In this document: positions 8,196 to 16,538 of the stretch, one piece after another
Numbering within the stretch: position 1 is the stretch's first letter
Layout: every line of letters starts with the position of its first letter
Source: Orlajensenia flava
GTDB taxonomy: Bacteria; Actinomycetota; Actinomycetes; Actinomycetales; Microbacteriaceae
Direction of reading: 5' to 3'
Assembly: GCF_004801905.1 (NCBI RefSeq)
Contig: NZ_SSSN01000011.1
Span: 47,758-111,757 of the forward strand
DNA: 64,000 bases
Notes under the pieces: model-generated
The model's database searches: none
Told to the model about the DNA's origin: nothing
Seen by the model: only the letters and a program-made list of their open reading frames with translations
Translations under genes and position numbers: made by a program

Positions 8196-9137
8196 ATGTC
8201 CTGGGGCCGCGTCTACTTCGCCATTCAGGCGATCGCAGGCGCCGCGTGGTGGGCGGCTGTGTTCGTCTTCCCGCCTGTCCGCGGGGCCACCCTCGGGAGC
8301 CTCGATCCCGTCGTCATCGCGATCCTGGACATCCCGCTGTTCGTCGTCGGTTCGGCTCTAGCCGCCTCGGGGCTGAAGGCGGCCGCCGTCGCGACCACCG
8401 CCTGGACGCTGATCGTCACTGTCGCGCTCGGCGTGTACGCGACGATGACGGGCGAGGCCGGATGGGGCGTCCTGTTGATGTCGGTATCGGCGGGCGGATC
8501 GCTCCTCGCGCTGAGCCTGACACTGATCGGCCGCGTGCCGACCGAGTGGATCATCGCCGGCCCGTTCGGCTTTCGGCCTGCCGACATGCGGGCGCGTCCC
8601 GCCGCCCATCTGATGCTGACGGCCCTCGAGATCGTGATCTTCTGGGGTCTGTTCCTCGGCGTGATCCCCCTCGTCCTCAGCGGTCTCGAGCTGCGCTGGG
8701 GGTTGGGCATCCCGTTCCCGGCCGCTGCGCGTCCCGTCGGCGTCGTCGTGCTCGTGTTCGCGAGCGCCCTCGGGCTGTGGTCGGCCGCGGTCATGTCGCG
8801 CATCGGAGGGGGCACGCCCCTCCCCGCCGCGATGCCGAATCGCCTCGTGATCGCCGGCCCGTACCGTGTCGTGCGGAATCCGATGGCGCTCGCCAGCATC
8901 GCTCAAGGCGTGGCCGTCGGCCTGCTCCTCTCCTCCTGGCTGGTGGTGCTCTACGCCATCAGCGGGGCACTGCTCTGGAACTACGCGGTACGACCCCACG
9001 AGGAGCGCGACCTCGAGGCGCGGTTCGGAGACGAGTTCCGGCGCTACCGCGCGGCGGTCCGCTGTTGGTGGCCTCGGCTGAGGCCCTACGTCCCGGCGCC
9101 GGCAAGGGACGACGGACAGTACGCCCTGGGAGGATGA
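8196..9137 (+). CDS. Membrane protein with ICMT-like methyltransferase domain
   Basis: This 313-residue protein has about seven hydrophobic helices. The C-terminal third has the pattern of isoprenylcysteine carboxyl methyltransferase-like proteins: GPYRVVRNPM, then two helices, and RPHEERDLEARFGDEFRRYRAAV, which in this family binds S-adenosylmethionine at the membrane face. Bacterial members methylate lipids or small molecules; the substrate here is unknown. The N-terminal four helices are an extra region without clear family. The start is probably leaderless. Confidence 0.75.
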   Translation: MSWGRVYFAIQAIAGAAWWAAVFVFPPVRGATLGSLDPVVIAILDIPLFVVGSALAASGLKAAAVATTAWTLIVTVALGVYATMTGEAGWGVLLMSVSAGGSLLALSLTLIGRVPTEWIIAGPFGFRPADMRARPAAHLMLTALEIVIFWGLFLGVIPLVLSGLELRWGLGIPFPAAARPVGVVVLVFASALGLWSAAVMSRIGGGTPLPAAMPNRLVIAGPYRVVRNPMALASIAQGVAVGLLLSSWLVVLYAISGALLWNYAVRPHEERDLEARFGDEFRRYRAAVRCWWPRLRPYVPAPARDDGQYALGG

Positions 9138-9149
9138 ACCCGACCGCTG

Positions 9150-9977
9150 TCACCCGGCCACGGTGGCGGCGCGATCGGGAACGTAGCGGTAGAGCGCCTT
9201 GTCGGGTCGGTCGTAGTCGTCGGCTTCGGGGCGATCCGGAATGCTCACCTCCTCGGGCTCTCTCGGCTCGTACGGGATCTGGGAGAGCAGGTGACTGATC
9301 GTGTTGATTCGCGACGCGCGCTTGTCGTCGCTCTCGATCGTCCACCACGGCGCGTGGGCGTTGTCCGTCGCCTCGAACATCGCGTCTTTGGCGCGGGAGT
9401 AGTCCTCCCACTTGCTGATCGAGAGCACGTCCGTCTCCGACAGCTTCCAGCGGCGCATCGGGTCGTTCAGGCGGGAGCGGAATCGCTGCTCCTGGACGGC
9501 ATCCGACACGGAGAACCAGTACTTGACCAGGATGATGCCGTCGTCGACGAGCATCCGTTCCACGGTCGGCACCTGGTCGAGGAAGCGGCGGTACTGCTCG
9601 GGCGTGCAGTATCCCATCACCTTCTCCACTCCGGCGCGGTTGTACCAGGACCGATCCATCAGGACGATCTCGCCGTGGGTCGGCATCCGCTCGATGTAGC
9701 GCTGGAAGTACCACTGCCCCTTCTCGCGCTCACTGGGCGTCGGCAGTGCGACCACGCGTGCCGCACGGGGATTGAGGTACTGCATGATGCGCTTGATGGC
9801 GCCGCCCTTGCCGGCGGCGTCCCGTCCCTCGAAGATCACTACGACGCGGGCGCCCGACTCGATCACCCACTGCTGCATGCTGACCAGTTCGATCTGGAGC
9901 CGCTGCAGTTCCTTCTCGTATGCGCCCTTCGGCATCCGAGCGATCTTCTTCGTCTTCTTGTTCTTGGAGCCCGACAT
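9150..9977 (-). CDS. ppk2: Polyphosphate kinase 2 (PPK2)
   Basis: PPK2 transfers phosphate between polyphosphate and nucleotides. This 275-residue protein is a one-domain enzyme with Walker A GRDAAGKGG, the lid and Walker B-like DRSWYNRAGVEKVMGYC, and the conserved E-x-x-RFRSRLNDPMRRWKLS. Length and motifs fit class I enzymes, which use polyphosphate to phosphorylate nucleoside diphosphates or the reverse. I chose the ATG at 9977 (MSGSKNKKTKK), because the longer frame adds a Pro/Gly-rich stretch unlike the family and overlaps the divergent promoter. It is transcribed away from the diacylglycerol-kinase-like gene. Confidence 0.9.
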   Translation of the reverse strand: MSGSKNKKTKKIARMPKGAYEKELQRLQIELVSMQQWVIESGARVVVIFEGRDAAGKGGAIKRIMQYLNPRAARVVALPTPSEREKGQWYFQRYIERMPTHGEIVLMDRSWYNRAGVEKVMGYCTPEQYRRFLDQVPTVERMLVDDGIILVKYWFSVSDAVQEQRFRSRLNDPMRRWKLSETDVLSISKWEDYSRAKDAMFEATDNAHAPWWTIESDDKRASRINTISHLLSQIPYEPREPEEVSIPDRPEADDYDRPDKALYRYVPDRAATVAG

Positions 9978-10040
9978 TGTCGCAGTATGTCGTATCCCGG
10001 CGGACGGGGGAACAGGCGAGTCGGGCCTCGCCTTGCACCC

Positions 10041-10046
10041 TACGAT
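10041..10046 (+). promoter_or_regulatory. -10 box giving a leaderless transcript
   Basis: TACGAT ends 7 bases before the ATG at 10054. An in-frame ATG at 10045 overlaps this box and is therefore unlikely to be used. Confidence 0.45.
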
Positions 10047-10053
10047 GAAGGGC

Positions 10054-11028
10054 ATGCCTGCCCCCTCACCCCAGACAGCCGCGGTCATCTACAACCCCAT
10101 CAACGTCGATATCGACGCACTCCGCGATGCCGTGACGACCGCCGCCGCCGACGCCGGCTGGAACGAGTCGATCTGGTTGGAGACCTCCGAGGATGACCCC
10201 GGCCAAGGGGCGACGGAGAAGGCGAAGGAGCACGGCGTCGATCTCGTGATCGCAGCCGGCGGAGATGGCACGGTCCGAGCGGTCGCCGAGGCACTGCGCG
10301 GCAGCGACATCCCGCTCGCCCTGCTGCCGTCCGGCACCGGCAACCTGTTGGCCCGCAACCTCAAGTTGACGCTCAACGACGTTCCCGGGTCAGTGATCGC
10401 GGCCTTCACCGGCGACGACCGGCCGATCGATCTCGGCGTGATCGACATCGAACGACAGGACGGGTCGCGAGACCGCCACGCCTACGTCGTCATGGCCGGG
10501 ATGGGCCTCGACGCGAAGATGATCAAGAACACCGACGACGACCTGAAGGCGAAGGCCGGATGGGCCGCCTACGTGGATGCCATCGTCAAGTCCCTGCGCG
10601 ACCCGAACGAGCTGCACCTGCACTTCCAACTCGATGACCAGAAGCCCAAGCGGGCGACCGCCCACACCCTGATCGTCGGCAACTGCGGGTCGCTGCCCGC
10701 CAACGTCCTGCTGCTGCCCGACGCCGTCGTCGATGACGGCGTCCTCGACATCCTGCTCATGCGACCCGGCGGCATCCTCGGCTGGATTCGGGTGTGGGCG
10801 AAGATCGCCTGGACGAACGGCGTCATCCGACGCACCAAGACCGGCAGGGAGCTCGCCGGAGAGCAGAAGAGCGACGGCGACCTCGATTACCGGACGGGCA
10901 CTCGGCTGGTCGCGCGCCTGTCACGTCCGGAGGAGATCGAACTCGACGGCGACACCTTCGGTGAGGCGACCGCCTTCAACACCTGGGTCGAGCCGGGCGC
11001 GTTGACCGTGCGGGTGCCGCGCAGCTGA
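10054..11028 (+). CDS. Diacylglycerol/sphingosine kinase-like lipid kinase
   Basis: This 324-residue protein has the DAGK catalytic fold: AAGGDGTVRAVAEAL (nucleotide-binding GGDGT) and LLPSGTGNLLARNLKL are diagnostic, with NCGSLP and a beta-sandwich second domain following. Family members phosphorylate diacylglycerol or related lipids on the inner face of the membrane using ATP; the true substrate is not readable. The frame is open well upstream, but the short start at 10054 fits both family length and the promoter. It lies divergent from PPK2. Confidence 0.85.
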   Translation: MPAPSPQTAAVIYNPINVDIDALRDAVTTAAADAGWNESIWLETSEDDPGQGATEKAKEHGVDLVIAAGGDGTVRAVAEALRGSDIPLALLPSGTGNLLARNLKLTLNDVPGSVIAAFTGDDRPIDLGVIDIERQDGSRDRHAYVVMAGMGLDAKMIKNTDDDLKAKAGWAAYVDAIVKSLRDPNELHLHFQLDDQKPKRATAHTLIVGNCGSLPANVLLLPDAVVDDGVLDILLMRPGGILGWIRVWAKIAWTNGVIRRTKTGRELAGEQKSDGDLDYRTGTRLVARLSRPEEIELDGDTFGEATAFNTWVEPGALTVRVPRS

Positions 11029-11056
11029 GTGCGGATGCACCAGGGCGGGAACGCTC

Positions 11057-11656
11057 CTACGTCATGTCGCCGGTCTGCACATCGCCGGCGGGGGCGTAGA
11101 CGAGCGAGATGGTGCCCTGCGAGAACACGCGCGGCTGCTCCGCGAGCGCGAAGGTCTTCGGAACGAGCCCTTCGGTGAGGAATCGCTTTCCCGTGCCGAG
11201 CGTCACGGGGTAGAGCCACAGGTGGATGCGGTCGACGAGCCCCGCGTCCAGAAGCGCTGCGGAGAGAGCGCCGCTGCCGATGAGATGCACCTCGTCGTAT
11301 CGGTCGCGCACCGCCGCCACGTCGGCGACATCCGCGAGTATCGTCGTGCCGTCCCAATCGGCGGACTGCAGGGTGCGGGAGACGACGAACTTGGGCGCAC
11401 TGTTCAGCTTCGCCGAGATGGGGTCTTCCGTCGACTGGTTGGGCCAGTACCCCGCGAAGATGTCGTAGGTCCTCCGGCCCAGCAGCAATGCGTCCATGCT
11501 CTCGATCTCGGCCAGGATCGCCTCGCCCTCGTCTCCTGTGAGCGGCGCCTGCCAGCCGCCGAACGGGAAGTCGCCCTCGCGATCCTCGTCCGGACCGCCG
11601 GGGGCCTGATAGACCCCGTCGAGCGTGATGAACAAGTTGACGACGACGTTTCCCAT
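11057..11656 (-). CDS. Dihydrofolate reductase / RibD C-domain family protein
   Basis: This 199-residue protein starts NLFITLDGVYQAPGG and continues with LLLGRRTYDIFAGYW, PKFVVSRTL and HLIGSGALSAALLDAGLVDRIHLWLYPVTLGTGKRF, the standard landmarks of the RibD C-terminal/DHFR-like fold that binds NADPH. Such stand-alone proteins are abundant in actinobacteria and mostly uncharacterised. GGAGC lies just before the ATG at 11656, which fixes the start. It is divergent from the small XRE regulator. Confidence 0.85.
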   Translation of the reverse strand: MGNVVVNLFITLDGVYQAPGGPDEDREGDFPFGGWQAPLTGDEGEAILAEIESMDALLLGRRTYDIFAGYWPNQSTEDPISAKLNSAPKFVVSRTLQSADWDGTTILADVADVAAVRDRYDEVHLIGSGALSAALLDAGLVDRIHLWLYPVTLGTGKRFLTEGLVPKTFALAEQPRVFSQGTISLVYAPAGDVQTGDMT

Positions 11657-11748
11657 GAGAGCTCCTTCGACGGATGGCGGGCATCCCGCGGGTATCGTGA
11701 CACACATCGCGCCGACGGAGAAGGGTGGGCGCAGAACCGGAGGAAGCC

Positions 11749-12024
11749 GTGCCACGTCCGACCCGGCCCAGTCCGCGCGAGCTGACACCGAGCTGGCCGG
11801 ACGAGTCGGCGACGGATGCCGCCGGCGAGGTGGCCCGCCGGCTGGCCGCGAATCTGCGCTCCGTGATCGGGGAACGGAGCATCCGATCGGTGGCCGCGCA
11901 CGCGGGAGTGAACCACGCGACGCTGCTGGCGATCCTCGCCGGTCGCGTCTGGCCGGACGCCTACACGATCGCGACGCTCGAGAGCGCGCTCGGTGCCGAC
12001 CTGTGGCCGGGACGGGTCGAGTGA
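11749..12024 (+). CDS. Small XRE-type helix-turn-helix regulator
   Basis: The 91-residue protein is little more than a DNA-binding domain: RSIRSVAAHAGVNHATLLAILAG is the helix-turn-helix, followed by YTIATLESALGADLWP. The GTG at 11749 has GGAGG five bases upstream. There is no sensor domain. It may control the divergent DHFR-like gene, but no operator is evident. Confidence 0.7.
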   Translation: MPRPTRPSPRELTPSWPDESATDAAGEVARRLAANLRSVIGERSIRSVAAHAGVNHATLLAILAGRVWPDAYTIATLESALGADLWPGRVE

Positions 12025-12046
12025 GTGTTCCGCTCCCTGACCCGTT

Positions 12047-12664
12047 TCAGTCGGCGGAGTCGTCGTCCGATGTGCGCAGACCGGCGAGCAGCAGCCGCAC
12101 CATCCGCTGAGCGGGGGCGGAGCGTTCGGTCGCGTCAGGGCCGGAGCCATGGCAGAGGTTCGCGACCGCTCCGAGGAATTCCGCCGCATCGACGTCCTGG
12201 GTGACCTCTCCAAATGCCCGCGCCGCGGCGAGCAGGCGCTCGAGCGTGGGCGCGAGCCGCGTCGCGAAGTACTCCGCCAGCGGTTCGTACGCGGCGTCGC
12301 CGGAGTGCAGCGCCGCGGCCAGACCGCGCTTGGCCGCGACGAATTCGGTGTAGCGCATGATCCACCGATCGAGCGCCTCGCCGGGCGGGTACGCCGCCTC
12401 GATCCCGGTCGCCGCATCCACGCAGGCGTCCATCTCGCGCCGGAACACCGCCGAGATCAGATCGGAGCGCAGCGGGAAGTGCCGGTACAGCGTGCCGACA
12501 CCCACGCCCGCCCGTTCGGCGATGGTGCGCACGGGCGCATCGACGCCCGATTCGGCGAACACCGCCTTGGCTGCCTCCAGCAAGGCGTCGACGTTGAGCC
12601 GGGCGTCGGCTCGCATCCGACGCGGCTCCGCGGCCACCGAGCCGGTGGTGTCCGTGGCTGACAT
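12047..12664 (-). CDS. TetR-family transcriptional repressor
   Basis: This 205-residue regulator has the N-terminal TetR domain (residues about 20-70, with IAERAGVGVGTLYRHFPLRSDL) and a C-terminal ligand pocket of the actinobacterial type containing FAAALHSGDAAYEPLAEYF-like text. It starts at ATG 12664, with AAGGGAGA just upstream. Two inverted repeats in the divergent spacer with the aldo/keto reductase gene are the likely operators, so it probably represses itself and that reductase. The inducer is unknown. Confidence 0.9.
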   Translation of the reverse strand: MSATDTTGSVAAEPRRMRADARLNVDALLEAAKAVFAESGVDAPVRTIAERAGVGVGTLYRHFPLRSDLISAVFRREMDACVDAATGIEAAYPPGEALDRWIMRYTEFVAAKRGLAAALHSGDAAYEPLAEYFATRLAPTLERLLAAARAFGEVTQDVDAAEFLGAVANLCHGSGPDATERSAPAQRMVRLLLAGLRTSDDDSAD

Positions 12665-12682
12665 GCGAATTCTCCCTTGCGA

Positions 12683-12701
12683 AACGGAACAATGTTCCGT
12701 T
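12683..12701. promoter_or_regulatory. TetR operator 1
   Basis: AACGGAACAATGTTCCGTT is a perfect 19-base inverted repeat around a central A, 19 bases upstream of the tetR start codon. It shares the GGAACA-N-TGTTCC core with the second site. Confidence 0.75.
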
Positions 12702-12717
12702 AGAGTCCATCCTAACA

Positions 12718-12730
12718 GGAACAGTGTTCC
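12718..12730. promoter_or_regulatory. TetR operator 2
   Basis: GGAACAGTGTTCC is a perfect 13-base inverted repeat whose centre lies 32 bases, about three helical turns, from that of the first operator. It lies nearer the aldo/keto reductase gene. Confidence 0.75.
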
Positions 12731-12788
12731 GGCAAGCATCGCACACCGATGCGACCGGGCGCACGTGGACGATCCAGGAGCAGACGCC

Positions 12789-13814
12789 ATGCAGTACCGC
12801 ACACTCGGCCGAACCGGCATCAAGGTCACTCCCTACGCACTGGGCGCGATGATGCTCGGGGCCATGGGCAATCCCGACCGGAAGGACGGCATCGCCATCA
12901 TCCATCGGGCCCTCGACGCCGGCATCAACTTCGTCGACACGGCCGACCGCTACGGAGACTCCGAGGAGGTCGTGGGCGAGGCCATCAAGGGCCGTCGCGA
13001 CGAGGTGGTGCTGGCCACGAAGTTCTGGGGCCCGGTCGACGACGACGTGAATCACCGTGGTGCCTCCCGCCGCTGGATCATGGAGGCGGTCGAGCGCTCG
13101 CTCCGCCGCCTGCAGACGGACCACATCGACCTGTACCAGCTGCACCGGCCCGACCCCGACACGGACATCGACGAGACGCTCTCCGCCCTCACCGACCTCG
13201 TCCGTCAGGGCAAGGTGCGTGCGATCGGTTCGTCATCGATGCGCGGGTCCGAGATCGTCGAGGCTCAGTGGATGTCGGAGCGACGCGGGTTCGAGCGTTT
13301 CCGCACCGAGCAGCCGAACTACTCGATCCTCGACCGCGAGATCGAGCGCGAGATCCTTCCGGTGGCCGAGCGCTACGGGATGGGGACCCTCGTCTACAGT
13401 CCGCTCGCCGGAGGCACGCTGACCGGCCGCTACCGGGCAGGTCAGGAGAACGACAACTTCCGTTCGGCGAGAACGGGCATGCACCACTTCCGCGACGAGC
13501 GCCGGCTGGCCGCCGTCGAGCAGCTCATCGCACTCTCGGACGAGGTCGGCATTCCGCTCACCCACCTGGCGATGGCGTTCGTGATCGCGCATCCGGGCGT
13601 CACCTCGGCGATCGCCGGGCCGCGCACGATGGAGCAGCTGGAGGACACCTTGGCCGGCGTCGACGTCGCACTCTCCGACGAGGTGCTCGACCGCATCGAC
13701 GAGATCGTCCCGCCTGGCGAGAGCATCGGCGCCATGGACATGGTCTATCGGGGTGCCGAGGTCGGCGATCCCGGCAAGCGCCGACGGCCGGGCGCCGAGC
13801 GCTCGGCCGCCTGA
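12789..13814 (+). CDS. Aldo/keto reductase
   Basis: This 341-residue NADPH-dependent oxidoreductase has the AKR catalytic tetrad: D and Y in FVDTADRYGDSEEVVGEA, K in VLATKFWGP, and H in LYQLHRPDPDTDI. The C-terminal NADP-binding part has SAIAGPRTMEQLEDTL. Such enzymes reduce aldehydes and ketones; the substrate is unknown. The ATG at 12789 has AGGAG 10 bases upstream. Gene order and operators imply control by the divergent TetR protein, as in many AKR-based detoxification pairs. Confidence 0.9.
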   Translation: MQYRTLGRTGIKVTPYALGAMMLGAMGNPDRKDGIAIIHRALDAGINFVDTADRYGDSEEVVGEAIKGRRDEVVLATKFWGPVDDDVNHRGASRRWIMEAVERSLRRLQTDHIDLYQLHRPDPDTDIDETLSALTDLVRQGKVRAIGSSSMRGSEIVEAQWMSERRGFERFRTEQPNYSILDREIEREILPVAERYGMGTLVYSPLAGGTLTGRYRAGQENDNFRSARTGMHHFRDERRLAAVEQLIALSDEVGIPLTHLAMAFVIAHPGVTSAIAGPRTMEQLEDTLAGVDVALSDEVLDRIDEIVPPGESIGAMDMVYRGAEVGDPGKRRRPGAERSAA

Positions 13815-13820
13815 CCGAGC

Positions 13821-13837
13821 GGCGGGCTGGTCCCGCC
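13821..13837. repeat. Hairpin after the aldo/keto reductase gene
   Basis: GGCGGG and CCCGCC pair around a five-base loop, 6 bases after the stop codon. It sits in the 90-base gap between two convergent genes and may act as a terminator, but no T-run follows. A short tandem repeat starts two bases later. Confidence 0.5.
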
Positions 13838-13838
13838 A

Positions 13839-13902
13839 GCCTGCTGTGCCGGCCGCCCCAGCCCGCTGTGCGCCGGTCGCGCCTGCCCGCTGTGCGCCGC
13901 GG
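13839..13902. repeat. Short tandem repeat, three units of 18-24 bases
   Basis: Three units start at 13839, 13861 and 13885 with GCCTGCTGTG, GCCCGCTGTG and GCCCGCTGTG. They fill the gap between the hairpin and the convergent monooxygenase gene. They are not coding on either strand as far as I can see. Confidence 0.6.
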
Positions 13903-13904
13903 TG

Positions 13905-15305
13905 TTACCCCGCGACCGACGCTCCGACCCGGTACCGCGCGCCGCGGTGCTCGTCGGGCAGGCGGTCGCCCCGGCCGTGCAGTTTCTGCCGCAGCGTTCC
14001 CTCGACGTACTCCGTGGGGTAGGCGCCCCGCGCGCGCAGGACCGGGATGACGTGCTCCACGACGTCCTCGAACGTGCCGGGAGTGATGGCGTACGCGAGA
14101 TTGAAGCCGTCGACATCCGTGTAGTCCACCCATTCCTGGAGGGTGTCTGCGATCTCCTCGCCGGAGCCGACGATGGTGGGGCCGAGGCCGCCGATGGCGC
14201 CGCCACGGGCGATGTCGCGCACCGTGAAGACCTCGCCGTTCTTCGCGGACTCCTCGTAGTTGGCGATCACCGAGCGGATGGCGTTCGACTTGACATTGCC
14301 GACCGGCTCGTCGAGGTCGTACTGCGAGAGGTCGATGCCCATCCAGCCCGACATGAAGACCAGCGCACCCTCTTCGCTCGCGTACGAGAGGTAGTCCTGG
14401 TACTTCGCCTGGGCCATCTCGGGGGTCTCATCCGTCACGATCGTCAGCAGCGTGTAGATGCGGGCGGCGTACCGGTCGCGGCCGGCAGCCTCGAGGGCGT
14501 CGCGGATGCGCGAGACCGTGGACTTGAGCACCTCCTTCGTGGGCGCCGCCACGAAGATCGCCTCGGCGTTCTCGGCCGCGAACCCGATGCCCCGCGGAGA
14601 GGCCCCGGCCTGGTAGATGACGGGGGAGCGCTGCGGGCTGGGCTCCGAGATGTGGATGCCGGGCACCGTGAAGTGCTTGCCCTTGTGACCGATCTCGTGC
14701 ACCTTCGACGGATCGGTGAACACGCCGGTCTCGCGGTCGCGCACCACGGCGTCGTCCTCCCACGACCCCTCCCACAGCTTGTAGAGCACCTCGAGGTACT
14801 CGTCGGCGTGGTCGTAGCGGTCGTCGTGCTCGAGCTGGTCGTCATGGCCCATGTTGCGGGCGGCGCTCGGCAGGTAGCCGGTCACGACGTTCCAGCCGAC
14901 GCGCCCGTTGGTGAGGTGGTCGAGCGTCGACATGCGGCGGGCGAACGGATACGGGTGCTCGTACGCGGTGCCGGCGGTCACCCCGAAGCCGAGGTGCTCG
15001 GTGGCGGCGGCCATGGCCGAGACGAGCAGCAACGGGTCGGCTACGGGAACCTGGGCTCCGTTGCGGATCGCCGCCTCGTTGCTGCCCGCGTAGACGTCGT
15101 ACGTGCCGAGCACATCCGCGATGAAGATGCCATCGAAGGTGCCGCGCTCGAGCAGCTTTGCGAGCTCGGTCCAGTAGCCGATCTCCTTGTACCGGTAGGA
15201 CTGGTCCTGCGGATGCCGCCACATGCCCGACGACTGGTGCGCGACGCAGTTCATGTCGAACGCGTTGAAACGGATCTCGCGGGGCTGCGCTTGCTCGGAT
15301 GTCAT
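13905..15305 (-). CDS. NtaA/SnaA/DszA-type FMN-dependent monooxygenase
   Basis: This 466-residue protein is a luciferase-like flavin monooxygenase of the nitrilotriacetate monooxygenase/DszA subgroup. Landmarks are RFNAFDMNC near the start, GTFDGIFIADVLGTYDVY, HLTNGRVGWNVVTGYLPSAARN (typical of this subgroup), SPQRSPVIYQAGASPRGIGFAAENAEAIF and a C-terminal flavin-loop region. These enzymes use FMNH2 from a partner reductase to cleave C-N or C-S bonds, often for sulfur scavenging. No reductase or sulfonate transporter is adjacent. I placed the start at ATG 15305, since the longer frame adds unrelated Arg/Pro-rich text; ATGs at 15314 and 15317 are also possible. Confidence 0.85.
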   Translation of the reverse strand: MTSEQAQPREIRFNAFDMNCVAHQSSGMWRHPQDQSYRYKEIGYWTELAKLLERGTFDGIFIADVLGTYDVYAGSNEAAIRNGAQVPVADPLLLVSAMAAATEHLGFGVTAGTAYEHPYPFARRMSTLDHLTNGRVGWNVVTGYLPSAARNMGHDDQLEHDDRYDHADEYLEVLYKLWEGSWEDDAVVRDRETGVFTDPSKVHEIGHKGKHFTVPGIHISEPSPQRSPVIYQAGASPRGIGFAAENAEAIFVAAPTKEVLKSTVSRIRDALEAAGRDRYAARIYTLLTIVTDETPEMAQAKYQDYLSYASEEGALVFMSGWMGIDLSQYDLDEPVGNVKSNAIRSVIANYEESAKNGEVFTVRDIARGGAIGGLGPTIVGSGEEIADTLQEWVDYTDVDGFNLAYAITPGTFEDVVEHVIPVLRARGAYPTEYVEGTLRQKLHGRGDRLPDEHRGARYRVGASVAG

Positions 15306-15404
15306 GCCCGCCATCATCCCGATCGCTGCGAACGGATGCGAACGCCCGCGCAACACGGCGTCACGCGCGTGCCCGCACCACGCGAATGCCGACGGCATCG
15401 GGCG

Positions 15405-15470
15405 TCTGGCGCACTCTGTGTGCATCGGCGCACCGTGCACCGTGCGCCCGTGCACGGAAAGTGCGCCAGA
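15405..15470. repeat. Large two-stage intergenic hairpin
   Basis: The outer arms TCTGGCGCACT (15405-15415) and AGTGCGCCAGA (15460-15470) are perfect complements. Inside them 15420-15433 pairs with 15442-15455 with two differences, leaving an eight-base loop. The element lies upstream of the monooxygenase start, before the stop of the nuclease gene. Confidence 0.65.
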
Positions 15471-15510
15471 TCGGGGTTCGGCGGTGAAAGGAGTGAACGA
15501 GGGCGGAGGC

Positions 15511-16428
15511 TCAGCGACCGATCGTGAGCGCGATGCCGCGATGGTCGGAGCCATTGGCGTCCAGCACGCGCAGCGACGCATCGGAGATGCCCCGCACGAG
15601 GGCGTGGTCGAGTGTCACGAACGGCGCTGCTGACGGCCAGGTGAACGCGAATCCGAAACCGGAGGTCTGCACGGCGCGCGCCTGAGCCATCACCGGGGCG
15701 AGCACGTGGTCGTCGGTGGCCGCATTGAAGTCGCCGATCACCACGAGGCGCTTCGCCTTCGTCTCGGCGAGGTCGGTGGCGAGGTTGCCCAGCATCCGGT
15801 CGCGATCCTCGTGTTCGCCGGGACGGAACGAGGCGATGTGCACCGCGACGATCGTCGTCGGGCCGTTCGGGGTGTCGACATCGACAGTCAGGGCGCGATT
15901 CCAGCCGAGACCGAGATCGAGGCGTTGGCCGCCCGAGAGTGCCGTGCGGCTCCAGACGCCGACCGTCCCGACGATGTAGGAATGCGGGTAGCGGTCGTCG
16001 AGGGTCGCGGCGATGGAGTCGCGGATGTCGCCGCTCAACTCCTGCAGCACGATCACGTCGGGATTCCGCTCGGACAGCGATGTCACGAGTGCGTCAGCGT
16101 CCACGTTGCCGGCCTCGACGTTCTCACTGACGATCGTGAAGTCCGTCGACGTGCTCGCGGATGCGGGCAGTGCGGCCGGAAGGACCGTGATGCCCCACAC
16201 CAGTGCCGCGGCGAGCACGCCGATCCACGCCCCGCGCGTGCGCGAATAGGCCGCGCCGATGAGGAGGGCGACGAGAGCGATGGCCAACCACGGGAACACG
16301 GACTCGAGCATCGAGAGCGCGCCGCCGAAACCGGGCGCGACGTCGTGGAACGCGAACAGCACGGCCAGCCCCAGACCGGCGAGGAGGATCACGAGGCCGG
16401 CGGAGCGGCGCCGGCGGCGCGATGTCAT
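15511..16428 (-). CDS. Membrane-anchored endonuclease/exonuclease/phosphatase family protein
   Basis: This 305-residue protein has three N-terminal membrane helices (to about residue 90) and an outward-facing EEP domain. Catalytic landmarks are SENVEAGNVDAD (metal-binding Asn), VLQELSG (Glu), VAVHIASFRPGEHEDRD, IGDFNAATDD (Asp/Asn pair) and the terminal GSDHRGIALTI (Asp-His). Homologues with this layout are common in Microbacteriaceae and may act on extracellular nucleic acid or phospho-esters. The exact substrate is unknown. A CATGAT box six bases before the ATG could be a weak leaderless promoter. Confidence 0.85.
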   Translation of the reverse strand: MTSRRRRRSAGLVILLAGLGLAVLFAFHDVAPGFGGALSMLESVFPWLAIALVALLIGAAYSRTRGAWIGVLAAALVWGITVLPAALPASASTSTDFTIVSENVEAGNVDADALVTSLSERNPDVIVLQELSGDIRDSIAATLDDRYPHSYIVGTVGVWSRTALSGGQRLDLGLGWNRALTVDVDTPNGPTTIVAVHIASFRPGEHEDRDRMLGNLATDLAETKAKRLVVIGDFNAATDDHVLAPVMAQARAVQTSGFGFAFTWPSAAPFVTLDHALVRGISDASLRVLDANGSDHRGIALTIGR

Positions 16429-16467
16429 GCCTCGATCATGCCAGTCCGACTGGGCGCAAGGTGTACG

Positions 16468-16515
16468 CGCGCTGAGTGTCAGCAGATGATTGCTCAGCCG
16501 ATGGACACTCTCGCG
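16468..16515. repeat. Intergenic hairpin after the sugar porter gene
   Basis: CGCGCTGAGTGTC (16468-16480) pairs with GACACTCTCGCG (16504-16515) with one bulge and a 23-base loop. It lies between the stop of the sugar porter (16539) and the start of the EEP gene (16428), where it could end the porter transcript. Confidence 0.45.
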
Positions 16516-16538
16516 AACCGCGCGAGCGCGTCAGGCAG

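Noticed and set aside
13902-15527. Long open frame of 541 codons antisense to the flavin monooxygenase gene
   Set aside because: It is the mirror of a strongly conserved enzyme gene; its translation is a low-complexity mix of Arg, Val, Asp and Gly with no family text. GC-rich genes commonly give such shadows.
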